From Nephromyces sp. MM_2019 (Eukaryota; Apicomplexa; Aconoidasida; Nephromycida), in assembly GCA_015657535.1 (NCBI GenBank), contig JADHZB010001652.1, positions 95,680-159,679 on the forward strand: DNA of 64,000 bases, written 5' to 3'. Shown one piece after another: positions 52,761 through 64,000 of the stretch. Numbering within the stretch: position 1 is the stretch's first letter; each line of letters begins with the position of its first letter. The notes beneath the pieces are model-generated. The model saw nothing but the letters and a program-made list of their open reading frames with translations, did not search any database and was not told the origin of the DNA. A program made the translations under genes and the position numbers.

Positions 52761-52861
52761 CTTCTAGATAAGCTTTTGGAAAGTCGTTTTTCCCAGGGAA
52801 AACCCGGGCATCCGTTAAATCTACAAAAATGAAACTATAAAATGAAATTTGCCACCCTTAG

Positions 52862-53170
52862 GTGATTGCTCGCGCAACATTGAAAATAAGGCATTTATCA
52901 CAAATTTTTTCCCGTACGATAGTCAACCTGCTACACACCGGTATGAAACTAAATGAGTCCGAGTATTCTAATTTTAATATAAGAGGTAGCTTCCTCTCCC
53001 AGAAAAAGGAAAGTTTTGCATATCCGCGCAAAATAGTAGCGCCTTTAGCCAGCCTATCGAAACCTTCTTTAGTCGGTACAGCCTGTTACACGGAGCATAT
53101 ATTCAAAAAAATAACATCACACCTCAGTGTGAAAAAAAAGTTTTCATTAATGAGACGCTCTAATATCTAA
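52862..53170 (+). CDS. Possible small basic protein, unrecognised
   Basis: The frame is open for 102 codons and the first ATG within it is at 52943. The product is basic and Ser/Lys-rich with no recognised domain. It begins about 100 bases from the start of the divergent minus-strand gene. It could equally be leader sequence of an undetected transcript or chance. Confidence 0.22.
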   Translation: MIARATLKIRHLSQIFSRTIVNLLHTGMKLNESEYSNFNIRGSFLSQKKESFAYPRKIVAPLASLSKPSLVGTACYTEHIFKKITSHLSVKKKFSLMRRSNI

Positions 53171-56100
53171 ATGATCAAGAATTTTAAGGATTCCTACTAC
53201 TTTCAGATGCGATAACAATAGTATTCCCAGACATAGCAGTACACACGCTGAGCAAGCTAAAATGTGATGGCACTCTTGGAATACTTTTTGTTATCAATTC
53301 CATTAAAAAGCAATAAAGCACTAGTGCAGAACTGTGGTTAAATAAAATTACCAGCTATCTGCAGGTAGATGTATCAAGCCTTTTTGGGATCGATCCGGTA
53401 AAATTGCGGAGTTGATTCAACCTTCAATAGAGACTCATAAGAATGAGGGCGCAAACCCCATTCACTGGTGGACCCTACGCAGCGCTCACTATTTTTTGTA
53501 TAGAGACACACGAAGTTGCCATTGAATTTATTACAATAACGACGGTGAGGAAGAGAACCCGATGGATTCTCTGAAACTAATCCCGTAAAATCTTCCGCAG
53601 CTGATGTTACCTACGGGTATAAAATAAACGCTAAAGGAGAAGGACATTTTCGAATGCCATCAAGATGAAGATCCGTGCACATCTTAATGGGGGTAATATT
53701 CATAGCCACGAGTATTTGATCTGAAGCCATGCGCTCTTGTTTTGCCCGGCTTTTTCAAAAGGATCAATAGGGATCAGCAGCGCTAAACCTACGGAATAAT
53801 GCTACGTCGTCAGTACCTGTGATAGCGTATTAAGCGATTTTACCAAAAGGCAAGGCCTTTTCTGCTCAACCACTCATTTAGTTCCTTCGTGGAACAGATG
53901 GATCATGATATTTTCAAATGTCATCACACCAATATTTGCAAGAAAAGGTAAGAGAGAGGGTGGCCAATTGTTCAGAGTGCCTTTTAGTCGTATTATCACT
54001 GCGGCACGTGCATGACTATAATTATGCTGTGCTGTCTCGAAAAGCTTGCGAACTGCAGATCTCCAAAACGCCAACTAGAGGGAAAGATAAGCGTGATAAT
54101 ATTTGATAAGTCGATCAGCAACTATAACTACAGAAGCATGCCATGCTCCAAATATCAATATTCGAGTATATTGCATGTGTAAGAACAGGCCTGCTTTTCA
54201 CAATATACAAAGCGTAGCCGTTTTTCACAAGTATAGCTCAATCACCAGGAAGAAATAAACGTCAGCAAAAACAGTTGGAATCTCATGGGTTTAGCAAGCA
54301 TTGTAGCAGTAGCTGGTCGTATAAAAACACGTTCACTGCTGAATAGTAATCGAGCTCATATTCTGGTAGTAGCAGAGCAACGAAATGGATTCCTCAAAAT
54401 TGCATGGTTAATAGTGTTACCACATGCAGTCATGTCCACTTCCTAGATTTTGTATCATACCTTCAGCCTTACGGAAAGCTTGCGCTATACAGAATAGCTG
54501 ATAACTCTTTTTGTTTTCTTGTTACTTTGCTGCGTATAAAAAGACAGAATATTCTCGGAGATAGCAATTAGCTTCATAATGGCACCACCTACCAACTAAG
54601 CATTCTTATATATCGCATGACTATGAAGTCTACAACTAGGCACCTACACCAATAATCACGAATATAGACACATAGTGTTATAGTGTGTATAAGAATATAC
54701 CCTATCTAGAATACTACATACTTTAAAATCTAAGCTTAAAATCGTTTTTTCAGTTGAGGGTTATGATATGATATTTTGGATAGACCAAAAATCCTGAAGT
54801 TTTAATGAGCAGAAAAGAATCAAGTGCTCATTTAGAATGAGATATACTTGAACCCAATGGTTCTAATGTGATTTTGCAGAAATAAATTCGCGACGCTTCT
54901 GAAACTTGATTAGTTTGCAATAGGTCCATGATTAAAAAAAAATCAGTAAAAATTTTTCAAAATTCTGCGTTTTAAAAAGAATTTTCAATTACCAAATTCA
55001 GAGTTGCTCTAGCGCTGCCTTTTTCTCAACAGAAACTACGCGTTTTCTCCCAAGTTAGGAAGCAAGGTATATATTTCCTGGTATCCAATAGGGCAATGTT
55101 TGCTAAGCCGCTTTTTTCATTATGATACGTATATATGTGATAGAGGATCAATGCAAACGACAAATCAGATTTTTCGTAATTCTGCTGGACATTCCATCTG
55201 CTAGGAAGTCCCCTGCGCTTGTAAATGAATGCACTGTCATTCATTTTTTAGTGAAAAAAGTTCTGAGCGTGGCACTGTCAGCCCTTTGCGTTGCACTGCC
55301 ATCTGGAATTTCAGTAGATACTAACAACTGACCAACGAATGAAATTTTCCAATGAAGCCAAGTACAAAAGTAGTTCGTGAATCAATATCTATATGACCGG
55401 AATTAGTTATAATATTACCTACAAACAGAGCTTACTTTGCATTTTTTTACGGTAGTACTCTAACGATATGCTACTGTGGAATTATTTGCATAAATCACTC
55501 ATATCCTTTGAGAGTGTGGAGAAAATGCGTAAGCGATTTTTGTATATAACATATGATTGGTGTTTCGGGCTCCCAATGCTACTAAACATAAGGTGTTCTG
55601 TTAGCCAAATTCTGAAATTCAAGGAGGTTTGAGCTGTATGTCTATGCGTTGTATAAAAAAAAAAATCTTAGACGCTGAGGCAACTATGTAGAACTGCTGC
55701 TGACAGAGAGCAATGATGCAAGCCTTCAAAAGGGAAACTAAAAAGTCGCTCAACGTGTCACAAGCATTGGAATGCCCAACTTTGCCCATGCTACATATTT
55801 TGGTATTCTTAACGAGTGAATTACTTACAGTATTAGTTAATTCATTTGTTCTAAGTCCTATTACTCTTGCATAGAAGCGTAAAAATTGAAGGAAAGATAG
55901 CTTAAGTACGTCGTGATTAGCAGCTGCTCAAAATTCAAGTCAAGTAATGCGCTTATTCTTTACAAAAACCAAGGCAGCGACTACTATTCGACTAGGTGAC
56001 TATTCAATTTAGATATACAAAATGCTATAGAATACTGGCTTATCCTTTCAAATAAGATTTTCTATGATTTTTCAAAGTAACTCCTAGTTGCAAGAAGTAC

Positions 56101-56589
56101 ACAGCAGCTAGATACCACCTTATGCGAAAGTTACTGATAAGCCAGCTGCCCGACATAGAGAAATCTAAGAGCGTTATAGTAATACATCACTGTCAAAGAA
56201 TTCCAACCTTAAGTTCGATGCTATGCAGCTGAATCGTAAGGCTAAAAATGATTTTCGTTTATTAAAATAGATATTTTTGGGCTTGGGCGGGACTTTCACC
56301 GGATTCGAAGCTCAGTTAGGGAGAGTTCCATTTAATCCAAATCAGTGCCGCATAGTCTTCAATCCTGCTTTTAAGTTACTGCCAGTCACAATTATCGCCG
56401 AAAAGACATGGAGCTAGCAGACGCATAACTTTAACTTTCAAGGCCTAATGCGAATGTTAATGTTGATGTATACTCTGAAGTACTTGAATGGTTCATAAGA
56501 CTAGTGGTAGTTTCATCTCCTTCTGCCTGATGATATCCATGAATTTTGGACCGGCAATCCCGCTTAGTTGCTCGCTTATCATAAGCTGG

Positions 56590-56722
56590 CGTTACCAAGG
56601 ATGCAAAACATACAAGTACACAGTGAATGCAGCACACACATACAACAGCTTACTGGATGCAACACATCTACTCACTGCATGCAACTATCTACTTACTGCA
56701 TGCAAAACATACAACTACATAG
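56590..56722. repeat. Imperfect repeats around CTTACTGCATGCAA
   Basis: GCAAAACATACAA(G/C)TACA occurs at both ends (about 56600 and 56701). Between them are three variants of CTACT(C/T)ACTGCATGCAA or TTACTGGATGCAA. The spacing is irregular, which suggests a decayed tandem array. Confidence 0.6.
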
Positions 56723-57354
56723 TGGTAGCACGCTTTGCAAAGTGGCTTTTAATGCTGAAAGAACCACTTCTTGGTTTAAGTTGAGCTCCTCGACGAACCG
56801 AGCCGAGTATCGCAACTAGAGATATAGCATGCCTACAAGCTACACTTGGTGTCCTACGAATTCGCAGGAGTTCTACCAAGGGCTGTTACTATGCTTTACA
56901 CACTCTAAGCTAGCCGCACGGTACGACCGGCTCACTGCGACAAAGTCGGCTTATCAACCAGCCTAATGTTTACTGCTAATGGGAAAACATTTACGTGTCT
57001 GTGGCAGAGCCGATGGAACTCAGATGATAGCAAAATTCGCTAAGTTTTTCGCGGATATCTTATCGCCCAAGCTTTTTTTTTTCTTTACCCAAGGGAAGTT
57101 TCAGCTGCATGCTTGCTGATGTTTAATGGTCCCTAAAATATTATAGGCAGCACTAGCCCCTTACTGGGAAACATACACTGTAGGATATCTTTGGTTATTG
57201 CTGAAGCGAATAGCTTTCTTGATATATGCAACTTGGCGTGACTTGGTAAACTTTGCAGTTCGTTTTAATACCAGATGGGGAATGTTACATACTGCGAGCT
57301 TTCCATTTCCACTGTTACCCATAGCAACACATGAAGGCAAGTCTGATTGCCCAG

Positions 57355-60300
57355 CTGTATACGCAATACTGCAGTAAGTGAAAAAAATCTCTTCGATATG
57401 GATCCTCCGGTGTATGGCTCAAACGCATCCGAAATATGCGATTTTAACGAAGTCGTAAAACCTCTTATACAGGTGGAAGATAGGATGAATCGCAAAGTTT
57501 CGTATATTGCAGATAAAACTTTATTTTACAGGATTTCATAGCTTGCTCACTTGCTGCTGTGTGACAATATGAATACTCTCTTTTGCGTATAAAAAATTTT
57601 CACCCTCGTACAGCTTTTGATGAATTTTTAGCTTCTTGGTAGGATCCTTATGGAGGAATGTTATTTTTTTTATGCGTAACTAGAAGTTTAAGCCCCTTTT
57701 CAAGGATGAAGCGATGATATAAATTGTTCGTCAAACTGAGCATGGACTTCCCATGAGTTCAAAGTAACAGCACATTTAAGCCTCTTTTAAATTCAGCCAT
57801 TTCGGTACTAGTCTGAATTTCTCCTAGTTGAAAAACCCTTGAGTGAATCAGCTTTCAGCTTACAATAAAGTACTGCTTTAAAGACTAATTTCTGGGGCTA
57901 CTTGTTAACAAAAATTACAAAGTATGCCTAGCGTTGGTTTTTTCTTGAAAGCGATGCTTTTTGGCTCTCTATGCACTAGAAGAGCAGTAAACCATGGAGA
58001 TAGTGTAACAGGTTCTGTGGACTTTAGGCTATTGATCAATGGAAAATGTTTAAAGTGACAGCCTTTTCTCCCTCTAATGACCTGAATGTATTGGATATTC
58101 TTGGAGTTTATTAATTCTTGATATCTCTGCTCCTTTTATAATATTTGAAATGAGCTATATACTCAGTTTCCATCTTGTTCCTTTTGCAAGCAGTATATTG
58201 AGCTCAGAAAGTGGGGTCCTGCAAAAATCTCTTTTTAGGACTTGTGCGAACTCCTGCCAACGAGATACATCAAATGCAACGTTTTTCGCATAAAGGGAAT
58301 GAGCAATTTTTTAAATCTGCAGAAATCTCGTTATTCTACGCTTTAGCATGAGCAGTGGAGATTGTGCTCCAGCATGTATTTCTTAATAAATTTGTCTAAT
58401 GAATAGCTCACACACACTTATTAATTTCTATATCTCAAACAAGCACACGCGCAAACAAAATGTGATTTTAAATCAATCCTATATAGCTCAAGGATTGTAG
58501 CATTTGAATTTCTAGTTTCTCGCATGAATAACAGTGTAGAGGATCTTACCATATTTACAGTTTCTCCAATTCTTATATCTGTTAAAAATGCCAGATAATT
58601 ATGAATTACTTTATATATAAATCTGGGTCTGATCATATTTTCTTAGTTTCATCAACTATTTTATTTCGTAAAACATTTCTTTTTGTTAAATATATTCCCT
58701 TTAGATTGCATCGTTGACTTTTTTAATTTTGAGCTTCCAGTTGAATAGCGGAACTAGTAAATCTTCTATTTAATTTCAATAATTTGATTTATATAAATAG
58801 ATGCAGTTTGGGTATATTTTGAATATCATACTGTATTGACTGCTTATAATACGCTAGGTGTATTTTTTTATTCGCAGTGTGGGCCTTTGAAATAGTTTAT
58901 TTTGATGCGTTTGTTTAGCCTCAATAAACATCAACAGCTTAGTACGTTAAAAGTTTGCGACTATGACTTAGTGCACAATTAAGAGATTCAAATGGTAGTT
59001 TATCCGATAATTTACTTACAAAACCCAATTTTAAAATTGTTTTAGCTCTCTTTTTTCTGGTTATTTGCATAGCTTTTTCCAACAAGCAATAAAGAAGCTC
59101 AATGTGGAATTTTTTTGAGGCTTGTGCTAACCAGTGCCGAATTATTCTAATGCATAATTTTCTTTTTTCACTGTATTTCAGCTCATTCATATCTTTGAAG
59201 AGATGAGTGCGCATGACGGCGCAGTATCAGGGTTTTGTACTGGATCAGCGCTATATCAGTTTCAAGAAGCAGTACATTGCGAACTTTTAGATGTTCTCAA
59301 GTTTTGTATACCATCTTTTGAGAGAGGAATATCATTTAAGTTAGCTCATTTGCAGCGTAACTTCCTTCCAGCTACGCTAAGTACTTTTATACTTCAATAC
59401 ATGGAGTTGACTAGGTCCTCCTTAGTCAGCTTAAAACGTGACTCTCCCTTATTGGATTCCTTTTTTAGTTCTTCCCTTTACCATGAGCTTTGTTGTATAA
59501 ACAATGAAACCTGTGAACATCCCGAATTAGCAGGTGTGAATCTCCAAGTAAAAAATTATCGTTCAGCACTTTTAAAAAATCTTCTGAATGTTGAGATTTT
59601 ACCTCCCGAAACTTGCAACGACAAAGCACGCCGGCCAGACACTACGGCAAGAGGTAGTAAGCCAGCAGTTAGTGATGGAACTGACGGTTTTACAGAGCTG
59701 TCAAGCATACATCAAGGAAAAAGACTTCTTCAAGGGCATTCTGGGGATATAGAGACGGTATTAAAAGGTAATGGAAGACCTGTGGAAGATAATTCTAGAC
59801 GAGAAAGGCTAATATGGACTCTTTCAGGAGAGGACGCTGCTTTAGGACCCCCTCTCCATAAATTTGTCGTCTGGCATGGAAACGCGTTAGAAGGAGGCTC
59901 TGTGCAGAGTTCTGAATATCCCACGCAGAATAAGACTGCTCATGATAGGCTGAAGTACTCCAGAGAAGAAAGTGTGTGTGATTATCAAAAGGGTAATTTT
60001 TATGCTACGAAAAGTATTGTAAGCCATTCACGAAAACGAGGTCTTGATGATAATGGGCAGTTGGAATCGCATCAGAGTGCTTTAAACATGGCAATAAACA
60101 CTGAAGGTATTATCAAGAAAATTAGCCAAATTTGATGCATGCAACGTCACATATAGTTTTTAAGAGGAAAATTTAAGTGAAATTCTTTTGGAAGGTTAGC
60201 AAGAAGTTTTTTTCTGTTTTTCAGAATATGTAGTAATTCAGTTAGTTTTATTAGTTTTCGACATGCAGATTTGGCTCCAAGAAACTAGTGTTTCAGCTTT

Positions 60301-61311
60301 TGGCGTACCAAATTTTCACTCCGAGAAACTTGAGGTTAAGCCTACCAGCTAAGGCTCCTTTAATCAAAAATTTTCCTTTTTATTAGTAAATCATTGACTT
60401 TATCAGTTAGGTTCTACATATGAGCTGTTTTCTTCAAGCTTTTCGCGAGTAATAATTGCTACGCTCAATCAATTTTATGCTTCTCTCTCGCTTAATGCTT
60501 GCGTAACTAGTCGAATGCATTAGATATGCAGAGGTATTTGAATATTCATCAGGATAGATATGAGCTTTAAGCTAATATCTCTTTTAAGAATTCAAGGAAA
60601 TTTAGGAGCTGGTGCTGCTAGAGTGGTGGGTGGCATAGTTTTCGTTAAAATTACCATTGGATATCAGGTTTTTCGTAAATGAGTGTTTGTGCTATCTGTG
60701 TGCTAACGATGGGCTGATTATAAGCCTTTTTCATAAATTCTTTTGTTTAGATGTTGTAGTTTCCCGTTCTTTTTGATATCTATTAGTTGCAGTTGTAGTT
60801 TCTCTAATTTTCAGGATAAAACCTCGCATTAGCTTTAGTTTTGTATCCCATTTTACTGGTACTTACAAGTTGCGTTTATAGTTGATTTAACTGCAGGGTT
60901 AAAACCTCATATTTTTGAAATTAGTTTCATTATCTAATCGTTAGAACAAATGTAGAATATTCCTTGAATATAAGCCTTTCTATGCTTCAAAAAATTTTTT
61001 TTCGCTATTTTTTTCCGTTTTTTAGCAGCCTTCTCAGACTCGAAATGCGAAGCATTTTTCATAGTATTAAAGTCACAGCTTGAAAAATGCTGATCCTAAG
61101 AATTTGATGCCTAGTTTGATTCATTTTAATAGATCTAGCTAGCACATATCTTCCTTCCTTATGATCGAATGGGAGTGTTTTTATTTTAGATGAAAGTCCA
61201 TTCTTGAACGGAAGCGAGGTTTTACGGAAACGCCGAATCGCTGGATGTCCAGAGGCCGATGCAGTTGCTGAAGTTCGTGAGATTCTTGGATGTGCTAAAT
61301 CAAGTTTTTAG
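57355..61311 (+). CDS. Protein of unknown function, internal and 3' exons
   Basis: Exons recognised: about 57355-57472 (donor CAG|GTGGAA), 59182-60106 (acceptor CACTGTATTTCAG, donor GAAG|GTATTA) and 61190-61311 (acceptor TTTTATTTTAG, stop TAG). Phases are 0 and 1, and the second junction makes a GAT codon that joins two hydrophilic stretches. The start of exon 59182 is helical and Leu/Cys/Phe-rich (ELLDVLKFCIPSFERG, FKLAHLQRNFLPATL), followed by a disordered Ser/Gly/Asn-rich region. The last exon ends in a short helix (ADAVAEVREILGC). If the donor at 60107 is not used, the protein stops at 60135. The 5' end is unknown and more exons may precede 57355. No family is recognised. A helical C-terminal domain of a regulatory protein is possible, but I will not name it. 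Confidence 0.6.
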
Positions 61312-62524
61312 CTCATATCAATGCTTCATACTGCCAGCAAGAGAATGAGTCTGATGGCTTCACCAGCGAAAAGCGTATAACATTTTTCAATTTTTGCTTT
61401 CAAACACACAAATCACACGAAATTTATGGTGCATAGTTCTTAAATACGGGTGTCTGAAGGTGTGAGTGTGTGTGAAGGTATGAGACTACTAGTGTGCGAG
61501 GCTACTTTAATTTGAAACTACTAGGGTGTGAAGCTACAGATTACACGGATTTTAAGCATGTATATTGCCAGCAATAGGGTTGATTAATCTTCACAAGTTC
61601 TACCACATCTTTAGCCTTTCCCAATGAAAATTGAAGAATAAAAGTTTTTCCAATGCACCCTGCATATTATTTCTTGTAGTAAGCATCCTTAGTTATGACA
61701 TAAACTGTGCTGCATATTTCAAAGAGGATGATTTCGCTGCTTTGCATCATAAAAACATTCAATCTCGTGTATTTCTTCCTCACTGTTACAGTTTAGCTAG
61801 CATTTGTATTTGCACTCTAAAGTATGAATTTATTGATTTATTTTTTGTATTTATATGGCCATATGAAGGTGAGTTGCTGTAAAGTAGTGCCTTTGGCTTA
61901 ACCTTTGAGTTTAACGAATATTCAGCTTTTTTTGCCGATGTGAGAATCTTCTACCCCAGCTACTTTTAGCTCTTTGATTGTACGCAGAGCTTTAGGCGAT
62001 GCTGGCAATATATATAGTTTAGAATTTATAGATTAATTTATATAGATTTTCCTAGATATAATATGAATTTTGAGAGCCAGTTTTTTGCTATTTTTTTTTC
62101 TTTTGATGCTCTGTTGATTTTAGCAAGTCCTGTGGTGTGCATTTTTTGAAGCATCTCAATGTTTCTACGCTTGCTCTGTAGTGATAATATTGTGGCATTT
62201 ATAAGGTGTTTTTCAGCGGCTTCGGATGTGCAAATGTTCTTGAAATTTTGTCGTTTTAGCTGCCATTTTCGTTGATTGTGTGTGTGGTTGGATTTTTTGG
62301 AGAGATGGAGCTTTTTAAGTGCGTGTAATATCAAGTCCGCTACCTTGTGCACATCATGGAAACGACAGTAGTATATATATTCCGCATATTTAATCAGGAT
62401 TTGTTTGTATATGTATCCTGATTATCTGTTATATGGATAGTGAAATTTCCTAGTCGAGGTGTGTCTCTTGTGGATAGTGGAATTTCCTGCTTTTTACTGT
62501 TGTTTTTGTGTGTGTCTAATATAG
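61312..62524. other. Spacer with possible exons of the next gene
   Basis: The plus strand is T-rich, as in the introns around it. TG-rich short repeats lie at about 61450-61545 (GTGTGAAG and GAAACTACTA words recurring). A plausible plus-strand exon lies near 61790-61867, bounded by TTCCTCACTGTTACAG and GAAG|GTGAGT, but I could not connect it by phase. Minus-strand frames here look like shadows. Confidence 0.4.
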
Positions 62525-63840
62525 GCGATTGAAAGAGATTCTTTCGATCGAAAGGCTCCCTCCTGGGCGGGTACAAGACGATCTGAGGATCCTCGAAAAG
62601 CTTCTTCAGGAGTGGTACGTATTCTATGAAAGCATTCAACTCTCAGCTCAGCGTTTTTCTTACTAAATTAGCGTTTTTAAAGCCATTCATGAAGCAATGT
62701 GCTTATCGTCTGTTTTCTTCAATAGTTTGTGCTGCTTTTAGTGTAGAATCAGGTGTGTGTTTTTGTTTTCTCTAATTTCTTTTTTGAGCTGTTTAAGCTA
62801 GCTCAAAAGCCCACCTTCCGAAGCTGTAAATTTTTGCAGCATGATGGCACGCTTTCTCTTGTATCCTAAAATTAGGGGTTTCTGCCTTTATCTCTCTTCA
62901 AATATTTTGTTCTCTCGCCGAAATACCCCGTTAATTTCCTCTTTACCTAATTATTACTCGCTAATTGAGATTTGAACAGGAAATGACGACAAAGTCGGTT
63001 ATTGCCTAGAAAAGTTTCATGAATAGCCTTTGAAGTTTATGGAAATGCCTGTGTGTGCTTGCCTTTGATTGTATTTTGGCGCGCTTCTTCTTCTTCAAAG
63101 GTACTCTAAAGCATAGAATTGATTGAAGGGTTTAAGCATTACAAAGTTCGCTTGCCATGAGTCAATTTTTTCTGCTTTTTGGTGTGTTTTCTGTCTGTCA
63201 TTTTCACTCCAAATCTTCAATTTCTCCGGTTTTAACGATTGACTAGGATCGGTTAAACTGCTTTTCTTCAAGTAGAGAAATTTGGAGTGCTTTAATACCG
63301 ATAGGAAGAACTTAGTATGGCTTAAATTGACTGAAAGACTTTATCCTATTACCTAGAGGGTTTATAAAAGTTTTTACGAGAATCAATACGAATTTTCCTA
63401 CTTTGTGTGCGGGTATGTATTTTGTTTAAAGCTGCTGAAGGAAGTAGCTAATGGCTTTATATGTATTCCTTTCGGCTTTAGAAAGACTTCTTCAAATTCT
63501 TCAAAGCTTTAAGTCACTGGCAATGCTTTTATACTTAAAACTAGATTCTGTTTTCAGCAGTAAAGATGCTGAGTTTTCCAGTATATTGTTAAGTTTCGTC
63601 CCTTTTTCTTCTAAAGTAGTGGATTTTTGTTGCTTAATCAAAGGCCTACACACACGCGCAATTCTGCCTGTAATGGAGCTCTATTTGGATGTTTGTATAA
63701 GCGTTCTACGTTCTTTTAATAAGCTGCTAACAACCCTCTTTCAAATATGCTCTACACCTGAGGAAATCTTAGCCTTAACTGTTTACCGAACAAATCTCAT
63801 TCTAGGACTTGATGGTCGGCAGTGTCAGGAAAGGAACTGA
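62525..63840 (+). CDS. Helical protein, 3' exons only, function unknown
   Basis: Exons: 62525-62614 (acceptor CTAATATAG, donor GAGTG|GTACGT), 62652-62752 (donor TCAG|GTGTGT) and 63482-63840 (acceptor TTCGGCTTTAG, stop TGA). Phases 2 and 1 match and give TGC and GAA at the junctions. The product is strongly helical and Leu/Phe/Cys-rich. The first exon (RLPPGRVQDDLRILEKLLQE, then FLTKLAFLKPF) resembles the helix that precedes cyclic-nucleotide-binding domains. The beta-barrel and its phosphate-binding cassette are not visible afterwards, so this is only a hint. Later helices (PVMELYLDVCISVLRSFNKLL) look like an alpha-solenoid. The intron at 62615-62651 would be only 37 bases, which needs confirmation; without it the frame reads into a stop at 62664-62669. 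The 5' end was not found. Confidence 0.52.
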
Positions 63841-63884
63841 AACAAACTCATTAATGAATGATGATATAGAGTATTACAAGGCAA

Positions 63885-64000
63885 GTATGTCTGTGTGTGT
63901 GTGTCTGTGTGTGTCTGTGTGTGTCTGTGTGTGTGTGTGTGTGTCTGTGTGTGTCTGTGTGTGTCTGTGTGTGTCTGTGTGTGTCTGTGTGTGTCTGTGT
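63885..64000. repeat. TG-rich minisatellite, TCTGTGTGTG unit, running off the window
   Basis: From about 63885 the sequence is a near-perfect array of the 10-base unit TCTGTGTGTG, with one longer pure TG interruption near 63930-63943. It continues to the last base, so its true length is unknown. Such arrays often end assembled contigs. Confidence 0.95.

Larger units (their letters stand above)
52761..57354. other. Divergent intergenic interval
   Basis: The minus-strand gene starts at its left edge and a plus-strand gene runs rightward from its right edge, so promoters for both directions may lie here. Apart from a possible small frame at 52862-53170 (+) and repeats near 56600, I see only scattered short open frames with no splice partners. 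Composition is mixed, less A-rich than the central block. Confidence 0.45.

Noticed and set aside
58939..59214. 91-codon minus-strand frame, Lys/Arg/Leu-rich and protein-like
   Set aside because: It is antisense to a T-rich intron and to the strong acceptor that opens the plus-strand exon at 59182; an A-rich antisense frame of this kind arises easily.
62038..62352. 104-codon minus-strand frame, basic
   Set aside because: It lies among plus-strand exons in T-rich DNA, has no splice partners, and its composition is what the antisense of T-rich sequence predicts. Not fully excluded.
62394..62639. 81-codon minus-strand frame with Pro/Arg-rich text
   Set aside because: It covers the plus-strand exon 62525-62614, which has both a good acceptor and a good donor; the minus reading has neither.
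1..64000. CRISPR arrays, transposons with terminal repeats, bacterial-type operons
   Set aside because: No regular repeat-spacer array, no transposase or reverse transcriptase motif and no ribosome binding sites; the spliced genes are eukaryotic.

Overview
The window reads as nuclear DNA of an apicomplexan protist, or a close alveolate relative. The decisive evidence is a gene at 1572-9310 coding for seven AP2 domains of the plant-like 'ApiAP2' type. Supporting evidence is the intron-rich gene structure (GT-AG introns, mostly 0.1-2 kb), the low-complexity Ser/Glu-rich proteins and the AT-rich DNA with TG/CA microsatellites. The species cannot be named from the sequence. Composition and intron density do not look like textbook Plasmodium or Toxoplasma.

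The open reading frames alone are misleading here because most genes are split. I joined exons by hand, asking each time for an acceptor after a pyrimidine-rich stretch, a GT donor and matching codon phase. Layout: (1) 1572-9310 (+), four-exon ApiAP2 regulator of about 1887 residues. (2) 9311-13580, about 4 kb without a convincing gene and with a visibly higher G+C share. (3) 13582-16398 (+), Ser/Tyr-rich protein of unknown function with an in-frame stop between its two 5' open stretches. (4) 16655-18811 (+), two-exon 267-residue coiled-coil protein. (5) 21481-23612 (-), nine-exon 308-residue unknown protein. (6) 24380-29860 (-), thioredoxin-fold domain without the active-site cysteines followed by TPR-like helices, organised like bacterial CnoX/YbbN co-chaperones and probably mitochondrial. 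(7) 36067-43857 (-), seven-exon 790-residue coiled-coil protein. (8) 46954-52760 (-), multi-exon acidic/coiled-coil protein. (9) 57355-61311 (+), unknown protein. (10) 62525-63840 (+), helical protein, 3' part only.

Two plus-strand blocks therefore flank a central minus-strand block of about 31 kb. Intron base skew (T-rich on the sense strand) agrees with this for most of the window. The genes show no obvious shared pathway. What links them is that most look lineage-specific: an AP2 regulator, several coiled-coil scaffolds and one divergent organelle-type chaperone candidate. Gene-poor gaps hold minisatellites, the clearest being a 30-bp array at 44826-45022 and a TG-rich 10-bp array at the right end. 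Exon coordinates are hand-read; splice sites are predicted, not observed.
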